From positions 194,702 to 258,701 of the forward strand of contig JAUCDD010000011.1 in the NCBI GenBank assembly GCA_034675505.1: a stretch of 64,000 bases of DNA, read 5' to 3'. Of this stretch, positions 34,595 through 43,947 are shown in pieces. The position numbers were made by a program, and so were the translations under genes. Numbering within the stretch: the first letter of the stretch is position 1; the number at the start of each line of letters is the position of its first letter. The notes beneath the pieces were generated by a model. That model ran no database searches. It worked only from the letters and a program-made list of their open reading frames with translations, and was not told where the DNA came from. Origin of the DNA: Melaminivora sp034675505. Its GTDB lineage: Bacteria; Pseudomonadota; Gammaproteobacteria; Burkholderiales; Burkholderiaceae_C.

Positions 34595-35002
34595 ATGAGC
34601 GATACCGCCGATCTGTCCTGGCTCGACCAGGTGCGCTGGGACGCGCAGGGCCTGGTGCCCGCCATCGCCCAGGAGGCCGCCAGCGGCGACGTGCTGATGC
34701 TGGCCTGGATGAACCGCGAGGCGCTGCGCCAGACGGCCGAGCTCGGCCGCGCCGTGTACTTCAGCCGCTCGCGCGGCAAGCTGTGGTTCAAGGGCGAGGA
34801 GTCCGGCCACGTGCAGACGGTGCACGAGCTGCGCCTGGACTGCGATGCCGACGTGGTGCTGCTCAAGGTCACCCAGCAGGGGCACCAGCCTGGCATCGCC
34901 TGCCACACCGGGCGCCACAGCTGCTTCTACAGCGTGCTGCGGGATGGGGCATGGCGCGCCGTCGAGCCGGTCTTGAAAGACCCGGCCAGCATCTACAACT
35001 AA
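34595..35002 (+). CDS. hisI: Phosphoribosyl-AMP cyclohydrolase
   Basis: 135 residues from ATG 34595 (MSDTADLSWLDQVRW). Signatures: VLMLAWMNREALRQT, AVYFSRSRGKLWFKGEESGH, the metal-binding LDCDADVVLLKV, and CHTGRHSCFY. Monofunctional HisI; hisE is separate, as usual in beta-proteobacteria. The in-frame ATG 34565 in repeat A is a weaker alternative. Confidence 0.95.
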   Translation: MSDTADLSWLDQVRWDAQGLVPAIAQEAASGDVLMLAWMNREALRQTAELGRAVYFSRSRGKLWFKGEESGHVQTVHELRLDCDADVVLLKVTQQGHQPGIACHTGRHSCFYSVLRDGAWRAVEPVLKDPASIYN

Positions 35003-35009
35003 AGAGAGC

Positions 35010-35396
35010 ATGTCCCACAGCAACGACTCCCTGGCGCGCCTGGCCGCCATCATCGAAAGCCGCAAGCCCGCCAATGGCGGCGACGCCGCGAGCAGCTACG
35101 TGGCGCGCCTGCTGCACCAGGGGCCGGACGCCTTCCTGAAGAAGATCGGCGAGGAAGCCACCGAGGTCGTCATGGCTGCCAAGGATGTGCAGCACGGCGG
35201 CGATACGGCCGCGCTGGTCGGCGAGGTCGCCGACCTGTGGTTCCACAGCATGGTGGCGCTGGCGCATTTCGGCCTGGCGCCAGCCGACGTGATCGCCGAG
35301 CTGGAGCGCCGCGAGGGCACCAGCGGCATCGAGGAAAAAGCCCTGCGCAAGGCGCGCCAGCGCGAGCAGGATGAACCGTCCGGAGGCCGCCCATGA
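35010..35396 (+). CDS. hisE: Phosphoribosyl-ATP pyrophosphatase
   Basis: 128 residues. MazG-like four-helix fold: KKIGEEATEVVMAAKD and EVADLWFHSMVALAHFGL carry the E-E and D metal ligands. Second step of the pathway, last gene of the operon. The stop overlaps the next gene by four bases, so the small membrane protein that follows is probably cotranscribed. Confidence 0.95.
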   Translation: MSHSNDSLARLAAIIESRKPANGGDAASSYVARLLHQGPDAFLKKIGEEATEVVMAAKDVQHGGDTAALVGEVADLWFHSMVALAHFGLAPADVIAELERREGTSGIEEKALRKARQREQDEPSGGRP

Positions 35397-35779
35397 ACCG
35401 CGACATCATCGACATCGAGCCCAACGCCCGCGCCGACTCGCTCAAGGCCATCGGCTGGGTCAGCTACATCCTGCACCTGGTCGTCGCCCTGGGCGCGGTG
35501 CTGCCGGGCGCGCAGCCGGGCGTGGCGCTGCTGCTGCTGGCGCTGGTCATCGACCTGGTCAAGAAAAGCGACGCCGAGGGCACCTGGCAGGCCAGCCATT
35601 TCTCCTGGCGCATCCGCAGCGTGCTGTGGGCCGGCGTGCTGTACGTGCTGACCGCGCCGCTGTGGCTGCTGTTCTTCGTCCCCGGCTGGATCGCCTGGGG
35701 GCTGATCTCCCTGTGGTTCCTGTACCGCATCGTGCGCGGCATGGTGGCCATGAACAAGAACGAGGCCATCGCCGCCTGA
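35393..35779 (+). CDS. DUF4870-like small membrane protein
   Basis: 128 residues with three to four membrane segments (about 26-56, 78-98, 99-116). The DUF4870-like pattern includes SYILHLVV, DLVKKSDAEGTWQASHFSWRIRS and WFLYRIVRGM. It has no catalytic motif. ATGA overlap with hisE makes it a part of the his transcript by position, but a link in function is not known. Confidence 0.8.
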   Translation: MNRDIIDIEPNARADSLKAIGWVSYILHLVVALGAVLPGAQPGVALLLLALVIDLVKKSDAEGTWQASHFSWRIRSVLWAGVLYVLTAPLWLLFFVPGWIAWGLISLWFLYRIVRGMVAMNKNEAIAA

Positions 35780-35794
35780 CCCCCGCCGCCCGCC

Positions 35795-36154
35795 ATGACC
35801 CACGACCCCGACTGCCTGTTTTGCAAGATCGCCACCGGCAAGATTCCCGCCAGGAAGGTCCATGAGGACGAGCAGGTGCTCGCCTTCCACGACATCAGCC
35901 CCTGGGCGCCGGTGCATTTCCTGATCATCCCCAAGGCGCACATCCCCTCGATGGCGTCGGTCGGGCCCGAGCACGCGCCGCTGCTGGGCCACATGATGGC
36001 GCTGGCGCCGCGCCTGGCCGAGCAGGAGGGCTGCAACCCCTACCCGCACGGCGGCTTCCGCCTGGTGGTCAACACCGGCGAAGAGGGCGGCCAGGAGATC
36101 CACCACCTGCACCTGCACGTGATCGGCGGCCCGCGCCCCTGGAAGAAAGGGTGA
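35795..36154 (+). CDS. hinT: HIT-family (HinT-like) nucleotide hydrolase
   Basis: 119 residues. CLFCKIATGKIPARKVHEDE with two Zn-type cysteines, AFHDISPWAPVHFLIIPKAHI, and the histidine triad EIHHLHLHVIGG. Members are purine nucleoside phosphoramidases. It lies between the DUF4870 gene and tatA, a common order in Burkholderiales. Confidence 0.93.
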   Translation: MTHDPDCLFCKIATGKIPARKVHEDEQVLAFHDISPWAPVHFLIIPKAHIPSMASVGPEHAPLLGHMMALAPRLAEQEGCNPYPHGGFRLVVNTGEEGGQEIHHLHLHVIGGPRPWKKG

Positions 36155-36191
36155 CGGCAGGGGCATCGCCGGGCCCCGGCCATCCCGGCGT

Positions 36192-36197
36192 CTAAAA
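36192..36197 (+). promoter_or_regulatory. -10 hexamer before tatA
   Basis: TAAAAT at 36192-36197, 80 bases before tatA, whose own ribosome site is AGGAGA. The 123-bp gap after hinT has no other visible function, so this is the likely tatABC promoter; no clear -35. Confidence 0.35.
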
Positions 36198-36277
36198 TGG
36201 ATCGCGTCCTTCATCGCCCGCGCCCGCCGGCAGCGGGGCGCGGCTTGAAGCAAACAGGCAATCGTTAGGAGAATTCC

Positions 36278-36538
36278 ATGGGTTCGTTTTCCATCTGGCA
36301 CTGGCTGGTCGTGCTGCTGATCGTGGTGCTGGTGTTCGGCACCAAGAAGCTCAAGAACATCGGCGCCGACCTAGGCGGCGCGGTCAAGGGCTTCAAGGAC
36401 GGCGTGCGCGACGGCAGCACCGGCGAAGACGCCGCCGCGGCCAGCGCCGCAGCCCAGCCCCCGGTGGGCCAGGTCACCGGCGCTGCGCCGGCTGCCGACC
36501 GCACCACCATCGACGTCGAAGCCCGGCGCAAGGGCTGA
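36278..36538 (+). CDS. tatA: Twin-arginine translocase subunit TatA
   Basis: 86 residues. One membrane helix (WHWLVVLLIVVLVFGTKKL), the conserved FGTKKLKNIGADLGGAVKGFK amphipathic helix, and a charged Ala-rich tail. TatA forms the Tat pore. Preceded by TAAAAT and AGGAG. Confidence 0.95.
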   Translation: MGSFSIWHWLVVLLIVVLVFGTKKLKNIGADLGGAVKGFKDGVRDGSTGEDAAAASAAAQPPVGQVTGAAPAADRTTIDVEARRKG

Positions 36539-36571
36539 GATGCCTGAGGCACGCTGGCCGCAGGGCGGCGC

Positions 36572-37051
36572 ATGATCGACATCGGCCTGTCCAAGATGGC
36601 GCTGATCGGCGCCGTGGCGCTGATCGTCATCGGCCCGGAGAAGCTGCCGCGCGTGGCGCGCACCGTGGGCACGCTGCTGGGCAAGGCGCAGCGCTACGTG
36701 GCCGACGTAAAGGCCGAGGTCAACCGCTCGATGGAGCTCGACGAGCTGCGCAAGATGAAGGACAGCGTCGAGGGCGCGGCGCGCGAGGTCGAGCAAGGCT
36801 TTCGCACCGAGGCCGGCGCTTTCGAGCGCGACTGGAACCAGGCCACGTCCGGCCTGGACGCCGCAGGCGCGGCCGACACCCCTTCCCTGGACGCGCCGGC
36901 CATCGTCCCGGGCTACCGCAACCCGGGCAAGAACTGGCGCCTCAAGCGCGGCGCCGTGCCGCGCTGGTACAAGGCGCGCGCGGGCGTGCGCACGCACGTG
37001 CAGTCGGGGGCGGCGCGCGTGGCGCGTTTCCGGCCGCGCAAATTCCATTGA
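36572..37051 (+). CDS. tatB: Twin-arginine translocase subunit TatB
   Basis: 159 residues. MIDIGLSKMALIGAVALIVIGPEKLPRVARTVGTLLGKAQRYVADVK is the TatB helix and amphipathic region with the conserved Glu of GPEKLP; the rest is a charged helical domain. It recognises Tat signals with TatC. Tat substrates in this window include PetA (Rieske), the serine hydrolase and LivK. Confidence 0.95.
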   Translation: MIDIGLSKMALIGAVALIVIGPEKLPRVARTVGTLLGKAQRYVADVKAEVNRSMELDELRKMKDSVEGAAREVEQGFRTEAGAFERDWNQATSGLDAAGAADTPSLDAPAIVPGYRNPGKNWRLKRGAVPRWYKARAGVRTHVQSGAARVARFRPRKFH

Positions 37052-37123
37052 CCCCTCCACCGGCCGCCTGCCTGATCGCGACCGGCGCGGCGGCGCCCCA
37101 CCGGCGGCTCGCCGCCTTCTGAC

Positions 37124-37912
37124 ATGCCTGATCCATCGAAAACAGACGACGAACTCGCCGGCACCGAGCAGCCCTTCGTCGAGCACCTGATGGAGCTGCG
37201 CGACCGGCTGGTACGCGCCTTCATCGCCGTGGGCATCGCCGCTGGCGTGCTGTTCTTCTGGCCCGGGCCGGGCCAGCTGTACGACCTGCTGGCCGCGCCG
37301 CTGGTGTCGCACCTGCCCCAGGGCGCGACCATGATCGCCACCTCGGTGATCTCGCCCTTCATGGTGCCTTTGAAAATCTTGCTGCTGTCGGCCTTCCTGC
37401 TGGCCCTGCCCGTCGTGCTGTACCAGGTCTGGGCCTTCGTGGCGCCGGGCCTGTACTCGCACGAGAAGCGCCTGGTGCTGCCGCTGGTGGTGTCCAGCAC
37501 GCTTTTGTTCTTCACCGGCGTGGCGTTTTGCTATTTCTTCGTCTTCGGCCAGGTGTTTGCCTTCATCCAGGGCTTTGCGCCCAAGAGCATCACCGCCGCG
37601 CCGGACATCGAGGCCTACCTGGGCTTCGTGATGACCATGTTCCTGGCCTTCGGCCTGGCCTTCGAGGTGCCGATCGCCGTGGTGGTGCTGGCGCGCATGG
37701 GCGTGGTCAGCGTCGCCAGGCTCAAGAGCTTCCGCGGCTACTTCGTCGTCGGCGCCTTCATCGTCGCGGCCATCGTCACGCCGCCCGACGTGGTCTCGCA
37801 GCTGGCGCTGGCCATTCCCATGTGCCTGCTGTACGAGGTGGGCATCTGGGCGGCGCAGCTGTTCATCCGCCACACCAAGGCGCCCGAGGACGCCGCCGAA
37901 TCGGCCGGCTGA
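37124..37912 (+). CDS. tatC: Twin-arginine translocase subunit TatC
   Basis: 262 residues, six membrane helices. Conserved EQPFVEHLMELRDRLVRAF, the periplasmic LISPFMVPLKI-like SPFMVPLKILLLSAFLLALP, and FEVPIAVVVLARMGVV. It is the Tat signal-peptide receptor. The transcript ends in a strong terminator just downstream. Confidence 0.97.
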   Translation: MPDPSKTDDELAGTEQPFVEHLMELRDRLVRAFIAVGIAAGVLFFWPGPGQLYDLLAAPLVSHLPQGATMIATSVISPFMVPLKILLLSAFLLALPVVLYQVWAFVAPGLYSHEKRLVLPLVVSSTLLFFTGVAFCYFFVFGQVFAFIQGFAPKSITAAPDIEAYLGFVMTMFLAFGLAFEVPIAVVVLARMGVVSVARLKSFRGYFVVGAFIVAAIVTPPDVVSQLALAIPMCLLYEVGIWAAQLFIRHTKAPEDAAESAG

Positions 37913-37943
37913 GGCGTTTCTTCGCCCCTGCGCCCATCCAGCC

Positions 37944-37986
37944 GGCTGCCTGCCGTTGTCCTGCAGCGGCAGGCAGCCATTTTTTT
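37944..37986 (+). terminator. Rho-independent terminator of the tatABC transcript
   Basis: Perfect 12-bp stem GGCTGCCTGCCG (37944-37955) / CGGCAGGCAGCC (37967-37978), 11-nt loop, then ATTTTTTTCC. It is placed between convergent tatC and the DegQ-type gene. Confidence 0.85.
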
Positions 37987-37997
37987 CCTGCTGGCGG

Positions 37998-39143
<1,146 letters not shown>

Positions 39144-39215
39144 GTCAGGCAGGGGCTTGGGGCAAAGGCCCTGATTGTCGCGCCATCGCGGCCCGGGCCG
39201 GGCCGGCGCGCGCGG

Positions 39216-39221
39216 CACAAT
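39216..39221 (+). promoter_or_regulatory. -10 hexamer eight bases before the NIF3 gene
   Basis: CACAAT, then CGGCGCGC and ATG 39230, with no ribosome-binding site. Geometry compatible with a leaderless transcript; weak alone. Confidence 0.25.
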
Positions 39222-39229
39222 CGGCGCGC

Positions 39230-39985
39230 ATGAGCATTGCAAGAACCGAGCTGGCCGCGCGCTTTGACGCGCTGCTGGCGCCCGAGCGCTTCAAGGACTA
39301 CGGCCCCAACGGCCTGCAGGTCGAGGGCCGGCCGCAGGTGGCCCGCATCGTCAGCGGCGTCACCGCCAGCCGCGCGCTGATCGACGCCGCCATCCGCGAA
39401 CGCGCCGACGCCCTGTTCGTCCACCACGGCCTGTTCTGGCGCGGCATGGACGGGCGCATCACCGGCTGGCTGAAGGAGCGCATCCAGCGCCTGCTGGCGC
39501 ACGACATCAACCTGTTTGCCTACCACCTGCCGCTGGACGCCCACCCCGAGCTGGGCAACAACGCGCAGCTGGGCGCGCGCCTGGGCTGGCAGTGGGATGC
39601 ACGCTTCGGCGAGCAGGAGCTGGGCTTTTGCGCGCCCTGCTACGTGGCCGACGCCCAGGCGCTGGCCGCGCATGTCGGGCAGGTGCTGGGGCGCAGCGCC
39701 ACCCTGGTCGCGCCGCCAGGCACGCCGCGCCGCATCCGCCGCGTCGCCTGGTGCACGGGCGGCGCGCAGGGCTTCTTCGAGTCCGCCATCGCCGCCGGCG
39801 CCGACGCCTTCATCACCGGCGAGATCTCAGAGCCCCAGGCGCACCTGGCGCGCGAGACCGGCGTGGCCTTCATCGCCGCCGGCCACCACGCCACCGAGCG
39901 CTACGGCGCGCCGGCCGTGGCCGCGCACGTGGCGGCCGAGCTGGGCCTTGCGCACCAGTTCATCGACATCGACAACCCCGCCTGA
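39230..39985 (+). CDS. NIF3-family (YbgI/DUF34) metal-binding protein
   Basis: 251 residues. NIF3 metal motifs: DALFVHHGLFW, FAYHLPLDAHPELGNN, and AGHHATERYG near the end. The family binds two metals and is a probable GTP cyclohydrolase I type 2 / DUF34, but its function is debated. It is divergent from the protease gene by 87 bp. Followed by repeat A, then pdxA. Confidence 0.9.
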   Translation: MSIARTELAARFDALLAPERFKDYGPNGLQVEGRPQVARIVSGVTASRALIDAAIRERADALFVHHGLFWRGMDGRITGWLKERIQRLLAHDINLFAYHLPLDAHPELGNNAQLGARLGWQWDARFGEQELGFCAPCYVADAQALAAHVGQVLGRSATLVAPPGTPRRIRRVAWCTGGAQGFFESAIAAGADAFITGEISEPQAHLARETGVAFIAAGHHATERYGAPAVAAHVAAELGLAHQFIDIDNPA

Positions 39986-39988
39986 TGG

Positions 39989-40053
39989 TTTGCTATGTTT
40001 TATATAGCTAACTCTCGTTGATTCACGCCGGCATGGGCCTGATTTGACCGAAA
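39989..40053 (+). repeat. Dispersed repeat A, copy 7 (subtype I)
   Basis: TATATAGCTAACTCTCGTTG followed by ATTCACGCCGGCATGGGCCT and GATTTGACCGAAATC. Twenty-eight of 29 bases in AGCTAAC...GCCGGC match copy 1 at 3001. It ends immediately before pdxA and holds a TTG (40044) in frame with it. Confidence 0.8.
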
Positions 40054-40058
40054 TCGAC

Positions 40059-41111
40059 ATGAAAACCGCCTTTTTACCCCTGGCCATCACCCAGGGCGAC
40101 CCTGCCGGCATCGGCCCGGAGATCGTCGCCAAGGCCTTCCAGGACACTCCGCAGGTGCTGCAGGGCTGCTTTGCGGTGGGCGACGCCGCCACGCTGGCAC
40201 GGGCTGCGGCGCTGGTGCAGCGGCCCGGGCAGCCGGCCCTGGAGGTGCGGCGCATCCAGGACCTGGCGCAACTGGAGCAACCGGGGCAGCTGGGGCAGGG
40301 GGTGCTGCCGGTCTGGCAGCTGCCGGGCCTGCCGCAGTCCGTGCCCGTGGGCGCCGTCAGTGCCGAGGCCGGGCGCGCCGCCGCCGATTGCGTGGTCTGG
40401 GCGGCCCGCGCCGCCCTGACGGGCCAGGTGGCGGGCCTGGTCACCGCGCCGCTGCACAAGGAGGCGCTGGCCGCCGCCGGCATTGCCTATCCCGGCCATA
40501 CCGAGCTGCTGCAGGCCGAGGCCGCGCGCCACGCCGGCGTGCCCGTCGCGCAAATGCCGGTGCGCATGATGCTGGCCAGCGACGAGCTGCGCACAGTGCT
40601 GGTCAGCATCCACATGGCGCTGCGCGAGGCGCTGGATGCGGTCACGACCGACAACGTGCTGCAGACGCTGCGCATCACCCATGCGGCGCTCACGCGCAGC
40701 CTGGGCCGCGCGCCGCGCATGGGCGTCGCCGGGCTGAACCCGCACGCCGGCGAGGGCGGGCTGTTCGGGCGCGAGGAGATCGAGGCCATCGCGCCGGCCA
40801 TCGCCGCCGCGCGCACCGAGGGCCTGGACGCCCGCGGCCCCTTCGCGCCCGACACCGTGTTCATGCGCGCGCGCCACACGGCGGCGCACCCGGGCGAGTT
40901 CGACGTGGTGCTGGCGATGTACCACGACCAGGGCCTGATCCCGGTGAAGTACCTGGGCGTGGACAAGGGCGTGAACGTGACCCTGGGCCTGCCCCTGGTG
41001 CGCACCAGCCCGGACCACGGCACGGCGTTCGACATCGCTGGCCGCGGCGTGGCCGACGCGTCCAGCCTGATCGAGGCCGTGCGCATGGCACGCGCCCTGG
41101 CGCGGGCATGA
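40059..41111 (+). CDS. pdxA: 4-hydroxythreonine-4-phosphate dehydrogenase
   Basis: 350 residues from ATG 40059. Signatures: PLAITQGDPAGIGPEIVAKAF, APLHKEALAAAGIAYPGHTELL, the metal histidines of NPHAGEGGLFGREE and VLAMYHDQGLIPVKYLG, and TSPDHGTAFDIAG. It takes part in pyridoxal phosphate synthesis. ATG preferred over TTG 40044, which is repeat sequence. The stop codon lies inside the terminator hairpin of the opposite mscL transcript. Confidence 0.95.
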   Translation: MKTAFLPLAITQGDPAGIGPEIVAKAFQDTPQVLQGCFAVGDAATLARAAALVQRPGQPALEVRRIQDLAQLEQPGQLGQGVLPVWQLPGLPQSVPVGAVSAEAGRAAADCVVWAARAALTGQVAGLVTAPLHKEALAAAGIAYPGHTELLQAEAARHAGVPVAQMPVRMMLASDELRTVLVSIHMALREALDAVTTDNVLQTLRITHAALTRSLGRAPRMGVAGLNPHAGEGGLFGREEIEAIAPAIAAARTEGLDARGPFAPDTVFMRARHTAAHPGEFDVVLAMYHDQGLIPVKYLGVDKGVNVTLGLPLVRTSPDHGTAFDIAGRGVADASSLIEAVRMARALARA

Positions 41112-41134
41112 AAAAAGCCCGCACGGTGGCGGGC
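41111..41134 (-). terminator. Rho-independent terminator for mscL, overlapping the end of pdxA
   Basis: Minus strand: GCCCGC, loop CACCGT, GCGGGC, then TTTTTT, so a good intrinsic terminator about 170 bp beyond the mscL stop. The final base of the pdxA stop codon is in its T-run, so the two converging genes share these bases. Confidence 0.8.
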
Positions 41135-41189
41135 GTCTTGGATCGGAACGTATCGCCAGCGCCGCATGAAACCGGCGCGACCGGTACCA

Positions 41190-41297
41190 GGGCAGCCGCG
41201 CAAGGGCCGCCCCGCAGCGCCGGCTGCGTCCCCCTTCCCGTAGCGCGCAGCGCGTAGAGAGAAGGGGGAAGGCGCGCAGCGCCTCAGGGGGTTGTTC
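41190..41297 (-). repeat. Dispersed repeat B, copy 2 (inverted)
   Basis: The reverse complement carries CCCCCTGAGGCGCTGCGCGC, CTTCCCCCTTCTCT, and CGGGAAGGGGGACGCAGCCG, matching copies at 25472 and 49489. It lies between the pdxA stop and the mscL stop. Confidence 0.8.
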
Positions 41298-41305
41298 CTT
41301 TCACT

Positions 41306-41755
41306 TCAGGGGGTGGGTCGCTTCAAACTATCGCGGATCTCGCGCAGCAGCTGGATGTCCTCGGGCGGCGGCGGGGGCGGCTCGGCCGGCTTGTCCGCCG
41401 GGTGCGGCAGTTCGCGCTTCAGGCGGTTGACCTGCTTGATCATGAGGAAAATGATGAAGGCCAGGATGAGGAAGTTCAGGCCCACGGTGACGAAGTGCCC
41501 ATAGGCGAACACCGGCACGCCCGCCTTGCGCACGGCTTCCAGGGTGTGCGGGATGTCGGCCGGGATCTGTGCCAGCGGTATGAACAGGTTGGAAAAATCC
41601 AGCTTGCCGAAGACCAGGCCGACCACCGGCATGATCAGGTCGTTGACCACCGAATCGACGATCTTGCCGAAAGCTCCGCCAATGATCACGCCCACCGCCA
41701 GGTCGATGACGTTGCCCTTGACGGCAAACTCGCGGAATTCCTGTGCCATTCCCAT
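41306..41755 (-). CDS. mscL: Large-conductance mechanosensitive channel
   Basis: 149 residues from ATG 41755 (MGMAQEFREFAVKGNVIDLAVGVIIGGAFGKIVDS). TM1 with the glycine-rich pore IDLAVGVIIGGAFG, TM2 FVTVGLNFLILAFIIFLMIKQVN, and a cytoplasmic helix EIQLLREIRDSL-like end (DIQLLREIRDSLKRP). It is an emergency osmotic valve. The insertion PAEPPPPPPEDI before the last helix is common. Confidence 0.95.
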   Translation of the reverse strand: MGMAQEFREFAVKGNVIDLAVGVIIGGAFGKIVDSVVNDLIMPVVGLVFGKLDFSNLFIPLAQIPADIPHTLEAVRKAGVPVFAYGHFVTVGLNFLILAFIIFLMIKQVNRLKRELPHPADKPAEPPPPPPEDIQLLREIRDSLKRPTP

Positions 41756-41889
41756 ATGCCCGCCTTTCATGTTGAGGAAGAGTTGCGCAGTATTGCCGAG
41801 CCGGCGGCTGCGCGCCGCAGCCAGGGAACTTTTTTGCTCCGCTACAATTTGCCGTTGAACTTTTATAACGATGCATACCGAGGATCCCC

Positions 41890-42489
41890 ATGAGTGATAC
41901 TCCGATCGACTCCAGCAAGCGGACATGGCTGATAGCGTCCGGCTGCGCTGGCGCGGCGGGTGGCGTGGCAGTCGCCGTCCCGTTCGTGAGCACGTTCCAG
42001 CCGTCCGAGAAGGCCAAGGCGGCCGGCGCTGCGGTCGAGGTGGACATCTCCAACCTGAAGCCGGGCGAGAAAATCACCGTGGAGTGGCGCGGCAAGCCCG
42101 TGTGGATCATCCGTCGCACGCCCGAGCAGCTGGCCGAGCTGCCCAAGCTGGACCCGCAGCTGGCCGACCCCCAATCCAAGCGCAACCCGGCCGAGTTCAC
42201 GCCGCCGTATGCGCAAAACGAGCACCGCTCGATCAAGCCGGAAGTCCTGGTGGCCGTGGGCATCTGCCCGCACCTGGGCTGCTCGCCGACCGACAAGTTC
42301 ACCACCGGCCCGCAGCCCTCGCTGCCCGACGACTGGCACGGCGGCTTCCTGTGCCCCTGCCACGGCTCCACCTTCGACCTGGCCGGCCGGGTGTTCAAGA
42401 ACAAGCCCTCGCCGGACAACCTGCCGGTGCCCCCGCACATGTACCTGTCGGACACCCGGCTGCTCATCGGCGAAGACAAAAAAGCCTGA
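41890..42489 (+). CDS. petA: Ubiquinol-cytochrome c reductase Rieske iron-sulfur subunit
   Basis: 199 residues. N-terminal Tat-like anchor SSKRTWLIASGCAGAAGGVAVAVPFVSTF, then the Rieske domain with the two cluster boxes CPHLGC and CPCHGS in VGICPHLGCSP and FLCPCHGSTFDLAGR. First gene of petABC, the bc1 complex. Divergent from mscL; TACAAT (about 41843-41848) and TATAAC (about 41864-41869) are -10 candidates. Confidence 0.97.
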   Translation: MSDTPIDSSKRTWLIASGCAGAAGGVAVAVPFVSTFQPSEKAKAAGAAVEVDISNLKPGEKITVEWRGKPVWIIRRTPEQLAELPKLDPQLADPQSKRNPAEFTPPYAQNEHRSIKPEVLVAVGICPHLGCSPTDKFTTGPQPSLPDDWHGGFLCPCHGSTFDLAGRVFKNKPSPDNLPVPPHMYLSDTRLLIGEDKKA

Positions 42490-42504
42490 GGGAGGCACTG
42501 AAAG

Positions 42505-43926
42505 ATGGCTGCTTACCGCGAATTCAAGGAGCTCTCGCCCAACGCCTCGGCGGGTGCGAAGACGATGAACTGGCTGGAAAACCGTTTCCCGACGGCTTTC
42601 GACGCCTACCGTGTCCACATGTCGGAGTACTACGCTCCGAAGAATTTCAACTTCTGGTACATCTTCGGCTCGCTGGCGCTTTTGGTGCTGGTGATCCAGA
42701 TCGTCACCGGCATCTTCCTGGTGATGCACTACAAGCCCGACGCCGCCAAGGCGTTCGAGTCGGTCGAGTACATCATGCGCGACGTGCCCTGGGGCTGGCT
42801 GATCCGCTACATGCACTCGACGGGCGCCTCGGCGTTCTTCGTGGTCGTGTACCTGCACATGTTCCGCGGCCTCTTGTACGGCAGCTACCGCAAGCCGCGC
42901 GAGCTGGTCTGGATCTTCGGCTGCGCCATCTTCCTGGCGCTGATGGCCGAGGCCTTCATGGGCTACCTGCTGCCCTGGGGCCAGATGTCGTACTGGGGCG
43001 CCCAGGTGATCGTGAACCTGTTCTCGGCCATCCCCTTCATCGGCCCTGACCTGGCGCTGCTGATCCGCGGCGACTACGTGGTGGGCGACGCGACGCTGAA
43101 CCGCTTCTTCAGCTTCCACGTGATCGCCGTGCCGCTGGTGCTGCTGGGCCTGGTGGTGGCGCACCTCTTGGCGCTGCACGACGTGGGCTCCAACAACCCC
43201 GACGGCATCGAGATCAAGGGCCCGGGCAAGCCGGTGGACGCCAAGGGCCACCCGCTGGACGGCATCCCCTTCCACCCCTACTACACGGTGCACGACATCT
43301 TCGGCGTGGCGGTGTTCCTGTTCATCTTCTCGGCCATCATCTTCTTTGCGCCCGAGTTCGGCGGCTACTTCCTGGAGTACAACAACTTCATCCCGGCCGA
43401 CCCGCTCAAGACCCCCGCGCACATCGCGCCGGTGTGGTACTTCACGCCCTACTACTCCATGCTGCGCGCCATCACCAGCGAGATGATGTATGCGCTGATC
43501 GCCTGCGTGGTGCTGGGCGCCGGCTTCGGCGCGCTGAAGAGCCGCCTGCCGGGCATCCTCAAGGGCGCCGTGGTGGTGGCGGCCGTGGTGGCCATCGCGC
43601 TGATGCTGGCCATCGACGCCAAGTTCTGGGGCGTGGTGGTGATGGGCGGGGCCGTCGTGATCCTGTTCTTCCTGCCCTGGCTGGACCACAGCCCGGCGCG
43701 CTCCATCCGCTACCGCCCCGACTGGCACAAGTGGATGTACGCCGTGTTCGTGGTGAACTTCGTCATCCTGGCCTACCTGGGCGTGCAGCCGCCGTCGCCT
43801 ATCGGCGAGCGCGTCTCGCAAGTGGGCACGCTGTTTTACTTCGGCTTCTTCCTGCTCATGCCCTGGTGGAGCCGCCTGGGCACGCCCAAGCCCGTGCCCG
43901 AGCGCGTGACCTTTGCCGCCCACTGA
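42505..43926 (+). CDS. petB: Cytochrome b of the bc1 complex
   Basis: 473 residues with about 9-10 membrane helices. Heme ligands H-(13)-H in FFVVVYLHMFRGL and FSFHVIAVPLVLLGLVVAHLLALH, the Qo-site PEW-type region as PVWYFTPYYSML, and a C-terminal extension. Full-length (not split) cytochrome b. Electron transport from ubiquinol to cytochrome c1. Confidence 0.97.
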   Translation: MAAYREFKELSPNASAGAKTMNWLENRFPTAFDAYRVHMSEYYAPKNFNFWYIFGSLALLVLVIQIVTGIFLVMHYKPDAAKAFESVEYIMRDVPWGWLIRYMHSTGASAFFVVVYLHMFRGLLYGSYRKPRELVWIFGCAIFLALMAEAFMGYLLPWGQMSYWGAQVIVNLFSAIPFIGPDLALLIRGDYVVGDATLNRFFSFHVIAVPLVLLGLVVAHLLALHDVGSNNPDGIEIKGPGKPVDAKGHPLDGIPFHPYYTVHDIFGVAVFLFIFSAIIFFAPEFGGYFLEYNNFIPADPLKTPAHIAPVWYFTPYYSMLRAITSEMMYALIACVVLGAGFGALKSRLPGILKGAVVVAAVVAIALMLAIDAKFWGVVVMGGAVVILFFLPWLDHSPARSIRYRPDWHKWMYAVFVVNFVILAYLGVQPPSPIGERVSQVGTLFYFGFFLLMPWWSRLGTPKPVPERVTFAAH

Positions 43927-43947
43927 GCCCGAGCTGGAGAACACCCC

